Shown: one piece after another, positions 47,299 through 57,072 of the stretch
How the letters are laid out: each line of letters starts with the position of its first letter
Position numbering within the stretch: the stretch's first letter is position 1
Assembly: GCA_033725935.1 (NCBI GenBank)
Contig: MU867060.1
Location: 310,001 to 374,000 of the forward strand
From: Cladorrhinum sp. PSN259
Lineage: Eukaryota > Ascomycota > Sordariomycetes > Sordariales > Podosporaceae
Length of the DNA: 64,000 nucleotides
Reading direction: 5' to 3'
The notes under the pieces: model-generated
Seen by the model: only the letters and a program-made list of their open reading frames with translations
What the model was told of the DNA's origin: nothing
Database searches by the model: none
Translations under genes and position numbers: made by a program

Positions 47299-47738
47299 CG
47301 TGATCTCCGTTCTATATCTTTTCGCCCCCGACTTGGGTTAAGAAACAGTTTGTGAAACAAACAAGAAGGGAAGAAAATAAGACGTGAGGGCGAATTCACT
47401 GCCCTACCTTTAGTTTGCTATATTTTCAAATAAAAACTTGCTGTTATGACATGTACATGTACACCTTGAATGAGGGAGTGATAGTAACGTCCCCAGATAC
47501 CTGGTATTGAAACTCCCGCCTGGGTCGGCTCTTGGCTCGGAAGTGGCCCCACACAGTGTCCGGCCGGGAAGCCATGAGCCATGATCCAACAATGTCAGTA
47601 CATATGAGCCATCGCTATCACTGTAATCTTCACGTCAACCAAAAGCCTGTCTCTATCGGCTTCTGATGTCTACCCATCCTACATAGATGTCTTAAAATCA
47701 TATATCCATTTATACACAGTTATGTTACAGGGCCCACC
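47299..47738. other. Spacer upstream of SDHAF3
   Basis: About 440 bases with the SDHAF3 promoter and the helicase 3' end. No further coding frame or duplicate of the receptor locus recognised. Confidence 0.5.
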
Positions 47739-50081
47739 TTAACCGCCCATCGCTTCCACGATCCAAGATGCCTCTATGGCGCTGACCTTCTTAGCATAGT
47801 TTTTCTGCGTATAAACGTGTTCTAGAAACATGATGGCCTCCTTTTTCTGTCCGTGAAGCACGCTTGCTGGATGAATTGCAACAACGTGCTTGCCCTGGGG
47901 AGTAACGTAGCTGCTATCTGGCGCTAGGATTGCTGTTTTGAGAGCAAACCCTTTCAGGAAGCACTTCAAGATCGTAGCTGCATGTTCAGGAGATGTTGGG
48001 TAGAATGGCTGGGGATCTGGCGGTGGCTGTTCTATCATCCCCTGTTTCACACAGAGCCCGCGTAATTGTTTTCGGATATTGAGGGCTTGCTTCATGTTTC
48101 GTGTGTTGATTTTCCGTTCTCTGCCCCACTGTCCTCGGTCGCTATTCTCCGCTGTGTAAAGCTGCATCGTTGTCAAGTAAGTGATGAGATCACCTTCACG
48201 TCTTCGGAGTTCCTTCCTGAACTCTTCAGCCTCCTCTCGCGTCTCTTCTGACTGTATCTGAAGGAATATGTCGTCACCAGCGGTGATGCAAGAAATGATG
48301 TCAATAACCTCCAATAAACAGTCGTATTTTGGGTCTGCAGCTGCGAGGATCACTCGGGCGTACGGCGGTGTGACAGGAAACATGACCATCCTGCGGCCTG
48401 TTTCTGTGATGGTCCCATCATCTGCCAATGCGCCAAGAATATGCAGATGAAGCAAAGCTTTTTCAACAGCTTCAAATTCGGGGGGATCCATAAGAGGAAA
48501 TGCCAAGACGTCGTCGATGCCCCTTGCTTTCATGGTCAGAACGGCACTAAGGATATCTGTGCGTAGTATCTCGGGGAGGTCTGTCTTCTGCAGTGTCTCG
48601 TATGTTTCTTCTGTGTAGAGCCTGAAACACTTTCCGGGCCCTTCGCGTCCTGCACGCCCGGCTCTCTGAATGGCGGATGATTTTGATATGGCCTTTGCAA
48701 GGAGCGATTCCATGCCTAAACGTGCTCTGTATTGCTTGACCTTTGCCTTGCCACAATCAACAACAAATCGGACGCCGGGAACAGTAACGGATGTTTCGGC
48801 GATGTTCGTCGCAAGAACAATCTTTCTTGCCAAATTGCCCTTGATGGGCTGGAAGGCCTCATGCTGGGCCTCCATCGATAATTGACCATATAGAGGGAAT
48901 ACCTTTATCTTGGGAACCTTTGGAGGGAGAGTGGTTGCATACTCTTCGATAAGTTTCTGAGCGGCCTCGATCTCTTCCTGTCCAGTCAGAAACGCCAAGA
49001 TATCTTTCTTGCCGTGCTTGTCTGAGAGTGATTCTTCAGTGTGAATTTTGAAGAGTGTCTTCATCAGTGCTTCCTGGATATCTGTGACAGGCTTTGGGGT
49101 GTGGATGATTTCCACAGGGAATTGCCGGCCTTCAATCTGCAGGAACTCGACCGAAGTCATGGGCTTGGTTTCTGGTTCAGCAATACAATCCGGCTCTGCA
49201 GGCTCTGCAGCAGAAAAGAAGTCCCGGATGGTCCCCACATTGGCTGTGGCACTCATGATGATGACTTTGAGTGAGATTCCGCCACGGCCAGCTTTATCTC
49301 CTGAAAGAATTTGTTTGAGAAAGCCAGAAAGGAGATCCACATCAACACTCCGTTCATGGATTTCGTCGACGATGATGGCGCTATACTGCCTGAGATGAGG
49401 ATCTCGAAGGAGTTCCTGAAGTAACATGCCTTCTGTGACATACTTGATTTTGGCGCCTGTAGGAACCCGATGGTCAAAGCGGACTGAATAACCGACCAAG
49501 CCCTTTGAATGGAGCCCTTTGCCATTAGCAGATGCTTGTTGACCCTTGAGAGGCGTGCCGACTTCTAGAGAGACTCGATGAGCGAGTGTGGTTGCTGCAA
49601 CTCGACGAGGTTGAGTGATCGCGATAACCCCACCAACATTGACTTCCTCCAGCCCGCGCCCATCGCCCTTCGGCACCTTCACCTTTTTCTTTTGACACCA
49701 GTTCTCTTGTATCAGAAACTGGGGCACCTGAGTACTCTTTCCTGAACCAGTCTCACCAACAAGAACCAATACATCGTTCTTTTGCAGGGTGTGTCGAATG
49801 TCATCCTGGCGAGACCAGAGTGGAAGCGCTTGTCGTGACTGGAAGTACTGGGGGTCTCCAGTCGGTTTTCTGGCTATGAAGGGAATGCTTTTGAGGCCGA
49901 GATTTTTTGTGTCGGATGTAGGTTGGTCTGCATTGGTGGATGGAGACGTGGGTTGGCCTGCAGAAGGCTCTTCGGGCGGCGTTTCTTTGTGTTTCTTGGT
50001 CAAATATCCTTCGAGAGAGATTATTTTATTACCGACTTTGATAACATTGTCCGTAAATTCGGGTTTCCTCTTTTTCGCCAT
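47739..50081 (-). CDS. dhr2: DEAH-box RNA helicase, Dhr2 type
   Basis: Intronless, 780 residues, close to the size of yeast Dhr2 (about 735). Starts MAKKRKPEF, a basic nuclear/nucleolar-like N-terminus. Helicase motifs: GETGSGKST (I, residues 109-117), TQPRRVAA (Ia), DEIHERS (II), SATAN (III), ATNIAETSVTVPG (V) and QRAGRAGREGPG (VI), then the HA2/winged-helix and OB-fold regions. Dhr2 acts in early 40S ribosomal subunit processing in the nucleolus. The absence of a long N-terminal domain separates it from the spliceosomal Prp2/Prp16/Prp22/Prp43 group, although exact subfamily assignment is by overall resemblance. Divergent from nothing; the next gene (sec9) is on the same strand. Confidence 0.93.
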   Translation of the reverse strand: MAKKRKPEFTDNVIKVGNKIISLEGYLTKKHKETPPEEPSAGQPTSPSTNADQPTSDTKNLGLKSIPFIARKPTGDPQYFQSRQALPLWSRQDDIRHTLQKNDVLVLVGETGSGKSTQVPQFLIQENWCQKKKVKVPKGDGRGLEEVNVGGVIAITQPRRVAATTLAHRVSLEVGTPLKGQQASANGKGLHSKGLVGYSVRFDHRVPTGAKIKYVTEGMLLQELLRDPHLRQYSAIIVDEIHERSVDVDLLSGFLKQILSGDKAGRGGISLKVIIMSATANVGTIRDFFSAAEPAEPDCIAEPETKPMTSVEFLQIEGRQFPVEIIHTPKPVTDIQEALMKTLFKIHTEESLSDKHGKKDILAFLTGQEEIEAAQKLIEEYATTLPPKVPKIKVFPLYGQLSMEAQHEAFQPIKGNLARKIVLATNIAETSVTVPGVRFVVDCGKAKVKQYRARLGMESLLAKAISKSSAIQRAGRAGREGPGKCFRLYTEETYETLQKTDLPEILRTDILSAVLTMKARGIDDVLAFPLMDPPEFEAVEKALLHLHILGALADDGTITETGRRMVMFPVTPPYARVILAAADPKYDCLLEVIDIISCITAGDDIFLQIQSEETREEAEEFRKELRRREGDLITYLTTMQLYTAENSDRGQWGRERKINTRNMKQALNIRKQLRGLCVKQGMIEQPPPDPQPFYPTSPEHAATILKCFLKGFALKTAILAPDSSYVTPQGKHVVAIHPASVLHGQKKEAIMFLEHVYTQKNYAKKVSAIEASWIVEAMGG

Positions 50082-50652
50082 TGTTGTCTGTGGTGGGGTT
50101 TACAGCTGCAGTTGACTTCAAATTCAGAAGAGGTGAGGTGGCTGCGGATCTCAATGTGTTGTGGATTCGAGATTTCCTAGCCAAGCTTGCGGAAGATTTC
50201 AACTGGACTGCGTATGGTATTTTACACATTACAATGAGATTTTCTATCCCGGCACAGTGCGACCTGGAGAGAACCGAAGGATGAAGCCACTTTCGGGCAA
50301 ACTACGGATACCTCTGAATCCGGAACTGTGTCGAAATTGACAATTACACTACGGATTACAATCGACATATTATAATGATTTGCTCAAATGCTTTTTCATT
50401 CATATACCATCATATGTAGATTCAAGCGACAAGCCCAGGCCGTATTCTCAAACGCACGCCATATCTTATTCCACTACCCACACCCTACCGAACTGCGACT
50501 AAGGGAGGGAGGAGTACCTGCTAGGATTGAGGTCGCCCAGACAGACAGAAACACGAGACGAAACTGATTCATCAACCTAGCCCCCTTCTCACTCATATAC
50601 ATAAGGATTGAGAGAATTGAAATAAACCAAGAACAACAACAACGAAACATCC
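50082..50652. other. Spacer between helicase and sec9
   Basis: About 570 bases: helicase promoter and sec9 3' end. No coding frame of note. Confidence 0.5.
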
Positions 50653-52001
50653 TTAATCGCCATATTTGCGCGCCATGTGAGCTCTGTTCTTGTTGAGATG
50701 ATCGTAAGATTTATTGGCCTAGTTGAAGCACTGTTAATACAACTCTGGTGACTAGAAGTTGAAAATCTATCATCACTCACCTTTTCGGCCATCCGATCCG
50801 TCTGGCCAACCTGCCGATCAAGCTCACGATTCATCGCCATCGCCATGATCTTGAGATTAGCGGTACCATCAGCCATTGCGTCAATGTCATCGTCGATCTC
50901 ATCATTCAGCGCCTCTTGCTCGCCATCATTGTCATCGAATACATATTTCGAGTTGTCCTTTTTACCCCTGGCCCCAAGAATGGCTGGCTTCGTTCTTGCT
51001 GACGCTTCCCACTCCCGATTGGCTTCTTGTTCAGCCTTTCTCAAATCTTGCTTCGCTATCTCGCGTTCTCTCGTAGCTTGGTGCTTTCTCGCCGAACGCT
51101 CGGCGAGCTTCCCTCTGCTGTTGGCAGTGAGGTTGAAAATTGACGTGTTGGCAGCGTCCAGATTGTCCAAGTTTGCAGATGCCAGTTTATTCTGATGGTC
51201 TGTGACACCATATTAATATCTCACCGGGTTAGAGTGTGTAGAATGTGGGGGCTCACATGAATCATCTAGTCGATCTTCCGCATTGTTGAGTATCTCGGCA
51301 TCCCTGGCCAGCTGCTTGTTCATAGAAATCATCCGCTCTTGGGCATCCTCCAGCATCTGACGTGAACGTTTCGTGCTGGATACTGTATCCCGAAGCGTAT
51401 CAACGATTTCGCCCTTGTTCATCTGGACTTGTGCTTCTTCTCTCTCTTCCTCTGTCATCTCTCGTCTGTTCCCGTATTCGTCCCTCAGTTCATCGAACTG
51501 CTCTTGCGGGGGAACTGAGGAAGCGTCGCGTCCCGGCTGCTGAGAGTAACCAGAAAAAAGAGGGTTATCGTCGCCACCAAGTCCTCCATACCCTCCCTGC
51601 CTCTGAGGAGGAAGAGCATGGTTCTGAACCGAAGCGGCGTCGTTATTGTATCTGTTGGCACCGTACCCGCTCTGAGCACCAAACCTATCGTTCCCATACC
51701 CTGGAGATGGTACGTTCGGGCTGGCCTTCTTGTCGGAAGGTGAGTAAGCCGACGGGCCCTGGTTATAAGGGGGAGGAGCGCTTAAGTCGGTGCGGCCATA
51801 TCCGCCGCCTGGGCGAGGGCCGGAGGGCAATCCAGACTGATTTTGGGAGTGCTGCTGTTGGTTGTAGGATTGGAACGAGCTTGCAGATGGCGGCTGGGGG
51901 GAATAAGAATCGCCAGAAGACTGCTGCGCATATGGGTTCTCGTTCGCTTCGTCAGATTTCTTGTCGTCCGACTTGCGGAACAGCGAGCCGAAGCGTCCCA
52001 T
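50653..52001 (-). CDS. sec9: Sec9/SNAP-25-family Qbc SNARE
   Basis: Three exons, 52001-51257, 51199-50781, 50718-50653; 409 residues. A long disordered N-terminus (about residues 1-165, rich in Gly/Ser/Pro/Gln/Tyr) is typical of fungal Sec9. Two SNARE coiled coils follow, an N-terminal Qb helix (about 190-260) and a C-terminal Qc helix (about 335-400) with NRELDRQ in its central layer; the protein ends HMARKYGD. There is no membrane anchor and no Cys cluster, as for yeast Sec9. It pairs with Sso-type syntaxin and Snc-type synaptobrevin to fuse secretory vesicles at the plasma membrane, and should be essential. Its neighbourhood matters: three patatin/NB-ARC/TPR receptors lie within 21 kb, like the linked plp-1/sec-9 allorecognition pair of Neurospora. 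Confidence 0.95.
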
Positions 52002-52472
52002 GGCGGGCTCCTAGAAGGGGCTTAGTACGGATGAATTAAAGGTGAAGAGAATGGCCTGAAATGCTGATATGTTTGAATGGACGACGGTATGCCTCGAAAT
52101 CTCGACGTTGCACATACAACGCTTTGAGGAGAGATAAAAAATGAAGTGATAAAGGGGCTCGTGAGTTTAAGTGTTTTAGGGACGAAAGGGTCTCGGGTGG
52201 AACTCGCAAGCGGGACGGTGGGTTGTCGAGCTTGAAACTTTGGAGCCGTCCCACGCCCCTGCTTCGCAATGCTGACGACCTGGGCGGCCGCAGCTCACCA
52301 TCGAGCCAACTGTCAGCCCCGGCCACTAGCAGCGGAGCGGTGCCATGGCTTGGCCGCCATGCAGCCTGATGCAGGTGGAGCGGGGACTTTCCCAGCTGGC
52401 CATCACCTTGCCACCGGGGGTCCCACGAATGGGGATGTTCTAGAATCCAGGGTGTGGAGGGGCCTTTTAATA
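52002..52472. other. sec9 upstream region
   Basis: About 470 bases before the sec9 start. A minus-strand frame at 52036-52476 (146 codons) has an unusual His/Ser/Leu composition and no domain; I treat it as a shadow, or at most a 3' exon of the next gene. Confidence 0.4.
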
Positions 52473-52982
52473 TCAAACAATTCTTACCTCCGGTGGATAA
52501 TGTGTGTAGGTCTCCATCTTGTATTCCTTTGATTCCGCCTCCTCCTCTTCGTCTTCAGATAAATCGCCGTTGATACAAAAACAGCAATACAGCAATGCTT
52601 TCAATCCCTTGGGCTTGGGTGGTTTCTCGCTAGGTTCGGTTGGGTGTGGTGGCACCTGTTGGGGCTTGGACGCGATACGCTGAACCTGCACTCTGTCGCT
52701 CTGGAGCGCAATGTCATCCTGCGATTGGACTGTCTGCAATTTCAACGGCGGGGGTCGACCATTCGATTGCACCGGCGACTGGTGGTTACTGTACACCGCC
52801 ATGTCGGCTTCCTTCTCGAGAAGCGCTTCGCTTTTATCATCGTCAGAATCGCCTGTGGTAGGCGACGAAGGTGAGAGGAATGTTTCTTTGAACAAGTTTG
52901 TATCCATGTTCGCCTCTCTGATTCTGGGCTCCCTGTCCTCAAAGGAAGGCGAGCTGGTAACGGACTGGGTGGATTCCCTCAT
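52473..52982 (-). CDS. Small unknown protein with acidic tail and Cys cluster
   Basis: An ATG frame of 169 residues that I do not recognise. It is mostly disordered: Ser/Asp/Pro-rich N-terminus, a Gln/Pro middle, then KGLKALLYCCFCINGD followed by an acidic run (EDEEEEAESKE) and YPPE. The CCFC cluster next to a hydrophobic basic patch could be palmitoylated and hold the protein on a membrane. The last four residues (VRIV) are read from GTAAGAATT, which looks like a splice donor after PPE. The true C-terminus may therefore lie in a later exon that I could not place. Same strand as sec9. Confidence 0.6.
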   Translation of the reverse strand: MRESTQSVTSSPSFEDREPRIREANMDTNLFKETFLSPSSPTTGDSDDDKSEALLEKEADMAVYSNHQSPVQSNGRPPPLKLQTVQSQDDIALQSDRVQVQRIASKPQQVPPHPTEPSEKPPKPKGLKALLYCCFCINGDLSEDEEEEAESKEYKMETYTHYPPEVRIV

Positions 52983-53654
52983 CTTTGCAGAATGGGTGTT
53001 AAGAAGTTGTTAAGGTACTCGGAAGAGAGACCTGCTGTTTCGTGTGAATTTTCGGGGTAGAACAAGTACCGAAATATCTGAACTCTATTAGGTAATGTGG
53101 GGCGCTTTCTCCACCTGGGCCTCGTTCACCCGAGCAGTGTATTCAACGGCCGCTTGACCAAGAGAAGGACGGGAGCCCCATGGACACACACTGTTGGCTG
53201 CTGTCATTCGTCGGCTGGGAGTCATCTCTCCGCATGACGATTTGTCGTTTGAATTTGTTGTTATAATAGCATTGCCCTCTTGTCCATTGTCGACAACGGA
53301 CTGTATTGACTCACCCATATACTGTTGCAACCTGAATCCTTATTCATGATGCATTTTCCTAATTAAACGGCCATTTCCCGAAGCTGGCACAATTGCGCCC
53401 TCTATTAGTTCGTTCGTTTCTTCACGAATCACTCAACTAGTCGCAAAAATTCATCTTCAACAACACTTTCCAGACATCAAGATGATCCCACGAATAGATC
53501 GGCTTTCCCTATTTGTTATGGTAAACCACCGTGCATTATTTCTACTTCTAAGGAACTGTTAGCTTCAACATCCGAAATCTTTGCAATTCAAATTTGGCAG
53601 TCAGCAACAACACTACACCAACTTCTCACATCGTTGGAACCTTGAACCCTTTCA
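52983..53654. other. Divergent spacer
   Basis: About 670 bases between the small unknown gene and the GTPase gene; holds two promoters. Nothing further recognised. Confidence 0.5.
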
Positions 53655-56294
53655 ATGTCAGTTTTCACATTTGATCCTAACGGGGCGGATCCTACTCGGG
53701 TTGCCTCTCCATGGCTCCGTCCGGCAGATTCGTCTAAGAAGCCAACCGTTAGGACCCAACCTGCAGCTCGGAAAGGGACATCTGGATCGGGTCTGCTCTC
53801 GGATTACGGCGTAACAAAACTAGAGCCCGAACCGCAGGAGGGCCCGACCGAATACAAGCTTCATCTTCTCTTGAGACCACGGAGAAAGTACGAGCAGAGC
53901 AGTACTGCATCACGAATATGCGGGTCGATACAATCTCGCCCGCCACCTGATCCGAAGGCATCAAAGCCAACACCGGCTTTCTCTGCAACATCCATAACCT
54001 CAGCACACACACGGCAGGATCGACTGGAACATCTCACCACCCAGCTGCTATGGAGGCTACAGCAGTCATGTCCCTACCATGCGGGGATGGCAGCTCCGGA
54101 GCTCCTGATACCTAAGATTCCGAGTGCGGGCATTTCTCTAGAGTCGCCAGTCAAGCTGGGGAAACTGTTGCCAGGACTGGAAGCATCCAGGGGAGCCTTG
54201 TATGAGATCGGAGTGGCAGATGATGGTACCCTTGCTGGATTGACCAAGGATGAGCTGGACGAAAGTCTTGCAACCCTTCGGGTCATGGCAGCTTCATTGG
54301 GGTGTGTGCTGCAGGTTTTGAGGCGTGTCGTTGTTGGAGACTGTGAATGGATTGATGCAAGTGATAGTGAGGATACTGGCTCTCACGCACTCCGACGAAA
54401 GGCCAAGTTGTGGGTTGCTGAGGCACTGGTTACACCGGATTTGCGACCCAGGGATTCGAACCAGACAGTCATTAACCCAAGGTCTGGCGTGCGATCAACA
54501 GAGTCTCTTCCGGACCCCAAAAATGGCCCTCTTTCGACAGATCAACTTCGTGTTACGCTTACTGGGCCAACGACATCGGGGAAGTCAACGCTTTTGGGGA
54601 CCCTATCGACGGGCACACTTGATAATGGCCGCGGCTCATCTCGGGTTGGTATGTTCAAACATCGTCATGAGATCGCTTCGGGTGTTACCTCGTCAGTAAC
54701 ATACGAGCTTTTGGGCTACGTCGAGGATGAGGTTGTCAACTATGGACATAGTGGCGTTGAGTCTTGGATTGACATTCATGACTTTACTAAAGCTGGGCGA
54801 CTCGTCTATCTGGTCGATACCGCAGGTGTTCCTCGTTACTGGCACACTAGTTTACGTGGTGTTATTGGTTGGGCGCCGCATTGGACTCTTATATGCATAG
54901 CAGCTGACGGCGAATCTCCCGATGTCCCAGGTGATGAGCTCGCCACCGCACATCTCGAACTTTGCCTGCGGCTACGTCTGCCACTTATCGTTGTCATGAC
55001 CAAGTTGGATTTGGCAAGCAGAGACAGCCTGAAGGTCACACTCAGCAAGACGCTGTCCAGTATCAAACGGGCGGGTCGCACGCCCATGATGGTGAAAAGT
55101 GGCCCAGCGGGTAACTCCGAATTCAGTCGAGTATCACCCCATGATGAGGCGCTGACCAAAGATATCATCTATGCCTTGAACCAAGATAGTGACCCCTTGA
55201 CCGCGGTGCCTATCGTGCTAACCAGTTCTGTTGACGGGCGAGGAATTGGCTCGCTGCATGCTTTGATCCGAGGTCTCCCACTTCCACCAACACCAACTTC
55301 TCACGATTACATTGGTGCTGCGCTTAACCCTGAGCAACCAGCATGTCTCTTCCACATCGAAGATAAATACAGCTTGCCAGCATCCTACGCCTTGGCTACC
55401 AGCGATCCGGACCAGCAGACTGATCTTGGGACTGTCGTTGCCGGCTATCTTCGATTTGGGAGTTTGTCCATCGGAGACAAAGTAGTAGTGGGGCCGTTCA
55501 AGTTTCCATTTGATGAAGACGGCGGATCGCCTACCGACACCCCTGGTGATCGCTCTCCAAGCGGCCGATCTCCTGGCGGTCGATCCCCGGCAGGTGCCGC
55601 CCACGGCTTCTCGAGTTCGCATCCTTCGTCGACCACAGACCTTAGCCGCATTGCTTCCAGGAACACAATCTCGGCTTCCGCTATCAAGGGGGAGTGGCAC
55701 ACTGCTTCCATCGTCAGTATCCGCAACCTTCGTCTACCAGTCCAGACCCTTGGAGCTGGTCAAGTAGGCACTATTGGGATCATCTTTGATCCGCCTAAAC
55801 AGGACGACGGGACGGTGGGGCATCCTTCTACGACACCGAGACTCCGCAGGGGCATGGTGCTGGCGGTGCCTAGTCAGCATATGGTCACTTCTGGCCTTTC
55901 GTTGCAGGCTGTTAGTGGGTTGACTGCTTTTTTCGATCACGATAACCAGGATGTGGCTTCCTTTAATGTTGGTACCTTGGTCAGGATATATGTAGCGAGC
56001 GTCAGGGTGTCTGCTCGTATCACACGGGTTTCAAAGGTCAAGCCGCAGGATGAGGATGGCAGTAGGATGGCAACCGAGGAGATTGATGACGGCATGTTCA
56101 GTCTGGTCGAGGATGATATGACGGGCGATGACGGCAATTCACAATTGCAGTCGGGGATGGAAAGAGGTGGCGTTGAAGTCCAGCTGGATCTGATAAACAG
56201 GCGGGAGTGGGTTGAGCTTGGATCCCGTATTTTGATTCATGAAGGTGGGAGTCTAGAAAGTTTCGTTGGTAAAGTTGTAGAGATTGTAGAGTGA
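53655..56294 (+). CDS. GTPBP1-like translational GTPase
   Basis: Intronless, 879 residues. The N-terminal ~295 residues are partly disordered with a conserved-looking helical part. The GTPase domain then begins: G1 GPTTSGKST (304-312), a GHSGVESW segment in the switch region, G3 DTAG, G4 MTKLD and G5 TSSVDGRG. Elongation-factor-like beta-barrel domains II and III follow, the second interrupted by a Ser/Gly/Arg-rich insert with SPSGRSPGGRSP. The layout matches GTPBP1/GTPBP2 (GP-1 group), relatives of eEF1A and Hbs1. Animal GTPBP1 is linked to mRNA decay by the exosome and to resolving stalled ribosomes. Fungal members are little studied, so the function is inferred. Confidence 0.88.
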   Translation: MSVFTFDPNGADPTRVASPWLRPADSSKKPTVRTQPAARKGTSGSGLLSDYGVTKLEPEPQEGPTEYKLHLLLRPRRKYEQSSTASRICGSIQSRPPPDPKASKPTPAFSATSITSAHTRQDRLEHLTTQLLWRLQQSCPYHAGMAAPELLIPKIPSAGISLESPVKLGKLLPGLEASRGALYEIGVADDGTLAGLTKDELDESLATLRVMAASLGCVLQVLRRVVVGDCEWIDASDSEDTGSHALRRKAKLWVAEALVTPDLRPRDSNQTVINPRSGVRSTESLPDPKNGPLSTDQLRVTLTGPTTSGKSTLLGTLSTGTLDNGRGSSRVGMFKHRHEIASGVTSSVTYELLGYVEDEVVNYGHSGVESWIDIHDFTKAGRLVYLVDTAGVPRYWHTSLRGVIGWAPHWTLICIAADGESPDVPGDELATAHLELCLRLRLPLIVVMTKLDLASRDSLKVTLSKTLSSIKRAGRTPMMVKSGPAGNSEFSRVSPHDEALTKDIIYALNQDSDPLTAVPIVLTSSVDGRGIGSLHALIRGLPLPPTPTSHDYIGAALNPEQPACLFHIEDKYSLPASYALATSDPDQQTDLGTVVAGYLRFGSLSIGDKVVVGPFKFPFDEDGGSPTDTPGDRSPSGRSPGGRSPAGAAHGFSSSHPSSTTDLSRIASRNTISASAIKGEWHTASIVSIRNLRLPVQTLGAGQVGTIGIIFDPPKQDDGTVGHPSTTPRLRRGMVLAVPSQHMVTSGLSLQAVSGLTAFFDHDNQDVASFNVGTLVRIYVASVRVSARITRVSKVKPQDEDGSRMATEEIDDGMFSLVEDDMTGDDGNSQLQSGMERGGVEVQLDLINRREWVELGSRILIHEGGSLESFVGKVVEIVE

Positions 56295-56573
56295 GCCATG
56301 AGCGATGATATTTCATTTTCTTTTTTTCTTTTCTTCTTCTTTCTTCCTTAGATATTAGCGTCTGCTTTCCAGTATTTGAAGTTGGAAATTTCGTTTATAG
56401 CTCCTCGTTTTGTTTCACAGTCAAGATCAGCGGATACATATAAAGAATGTCAATATCATTTTCTTCCCAAGAAAAAAATTTGCTGTTAAATATGTATGTT
56501 CTTCCCCTACATTCAGGTCCTAAACGCCATAAACGAAATACCTCACACACCAGGCCCCCTCTTCCTCTTTGTT

Positions 56574-57072
56574 CTATGCGCTCACCAACCCGTAGAACAG
56601 CGTCCAGGTAAGGATGAAGCCAGCCAACCCGTTCATTAGCCCGCCTGTCCAGAAGTCTAGTGCTCCAAGAAAGTATCTGCTCGTGTCTAGCGGCGCTTTT
56701 CCTGATGATATGGACGTGGGCGCTACGCGAATGACGTAGAAGAGTACGGATGTGAGGAGAGAGAAGACGATGTAGAAGAGGAAGCCTGAGTATGATTCGA
56801 GACCGAGGATGCCGGCGCTGACGCCGAAGAGGGAAGCAGTTAGGGATTGGAGGTTTTGGAGGGTCTATAGATTTGGGATATTATTATTAGTATGGGGGGT
56901 GCTAGGTCGATGGTATCGGTCTAAACTTGGTAGGTCTTGGAAGCGGGAAGGGGGGGGGGGCGCGGGAATCTGTGGGGGATCCGAGGCAAGGGGATTGCGG
57001 ACGCACCCGAGAGTTGTGCATTAATGATTCCTGTACTATGGGAGAGATCTGGAGCTCTTTTTCGGTGGACAT
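56574..57072 (-). CDS. emc6: ER membrane protein complex subunit 6
   Basis: Two exons, 57072-57007 and 56864-56574, with an unusually long intron for this window (142 bases); 118 residues. Exon 1 encodes MSTEKELQISPIVQESLMHN and an Arg; exon 2 starts TLQNLQSLTASLFGVSAGIL. The LRSLTASLFGV-like block and three transmembrane helices are the EMC6 hallmark. It forms part of the EMC insertase that places tail-anchored and polytopic proteins in the ER membrane. The donor is GTGCGT and the acceptor CTATAG. Because the first exon is short and the frames are small, an automatic caller may miss this gene. It converges with the GTPase gene. Confidence 0.93.

Noticed and set aside
54450..54466. GGTTCGAATCC-like B-box (minus strand) suggesting a tRNA
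   Set aside because: It lies inside the GTPBP1-like coding frame and no cloverleaf (acceptor or anticodon arm) can be folded around it.
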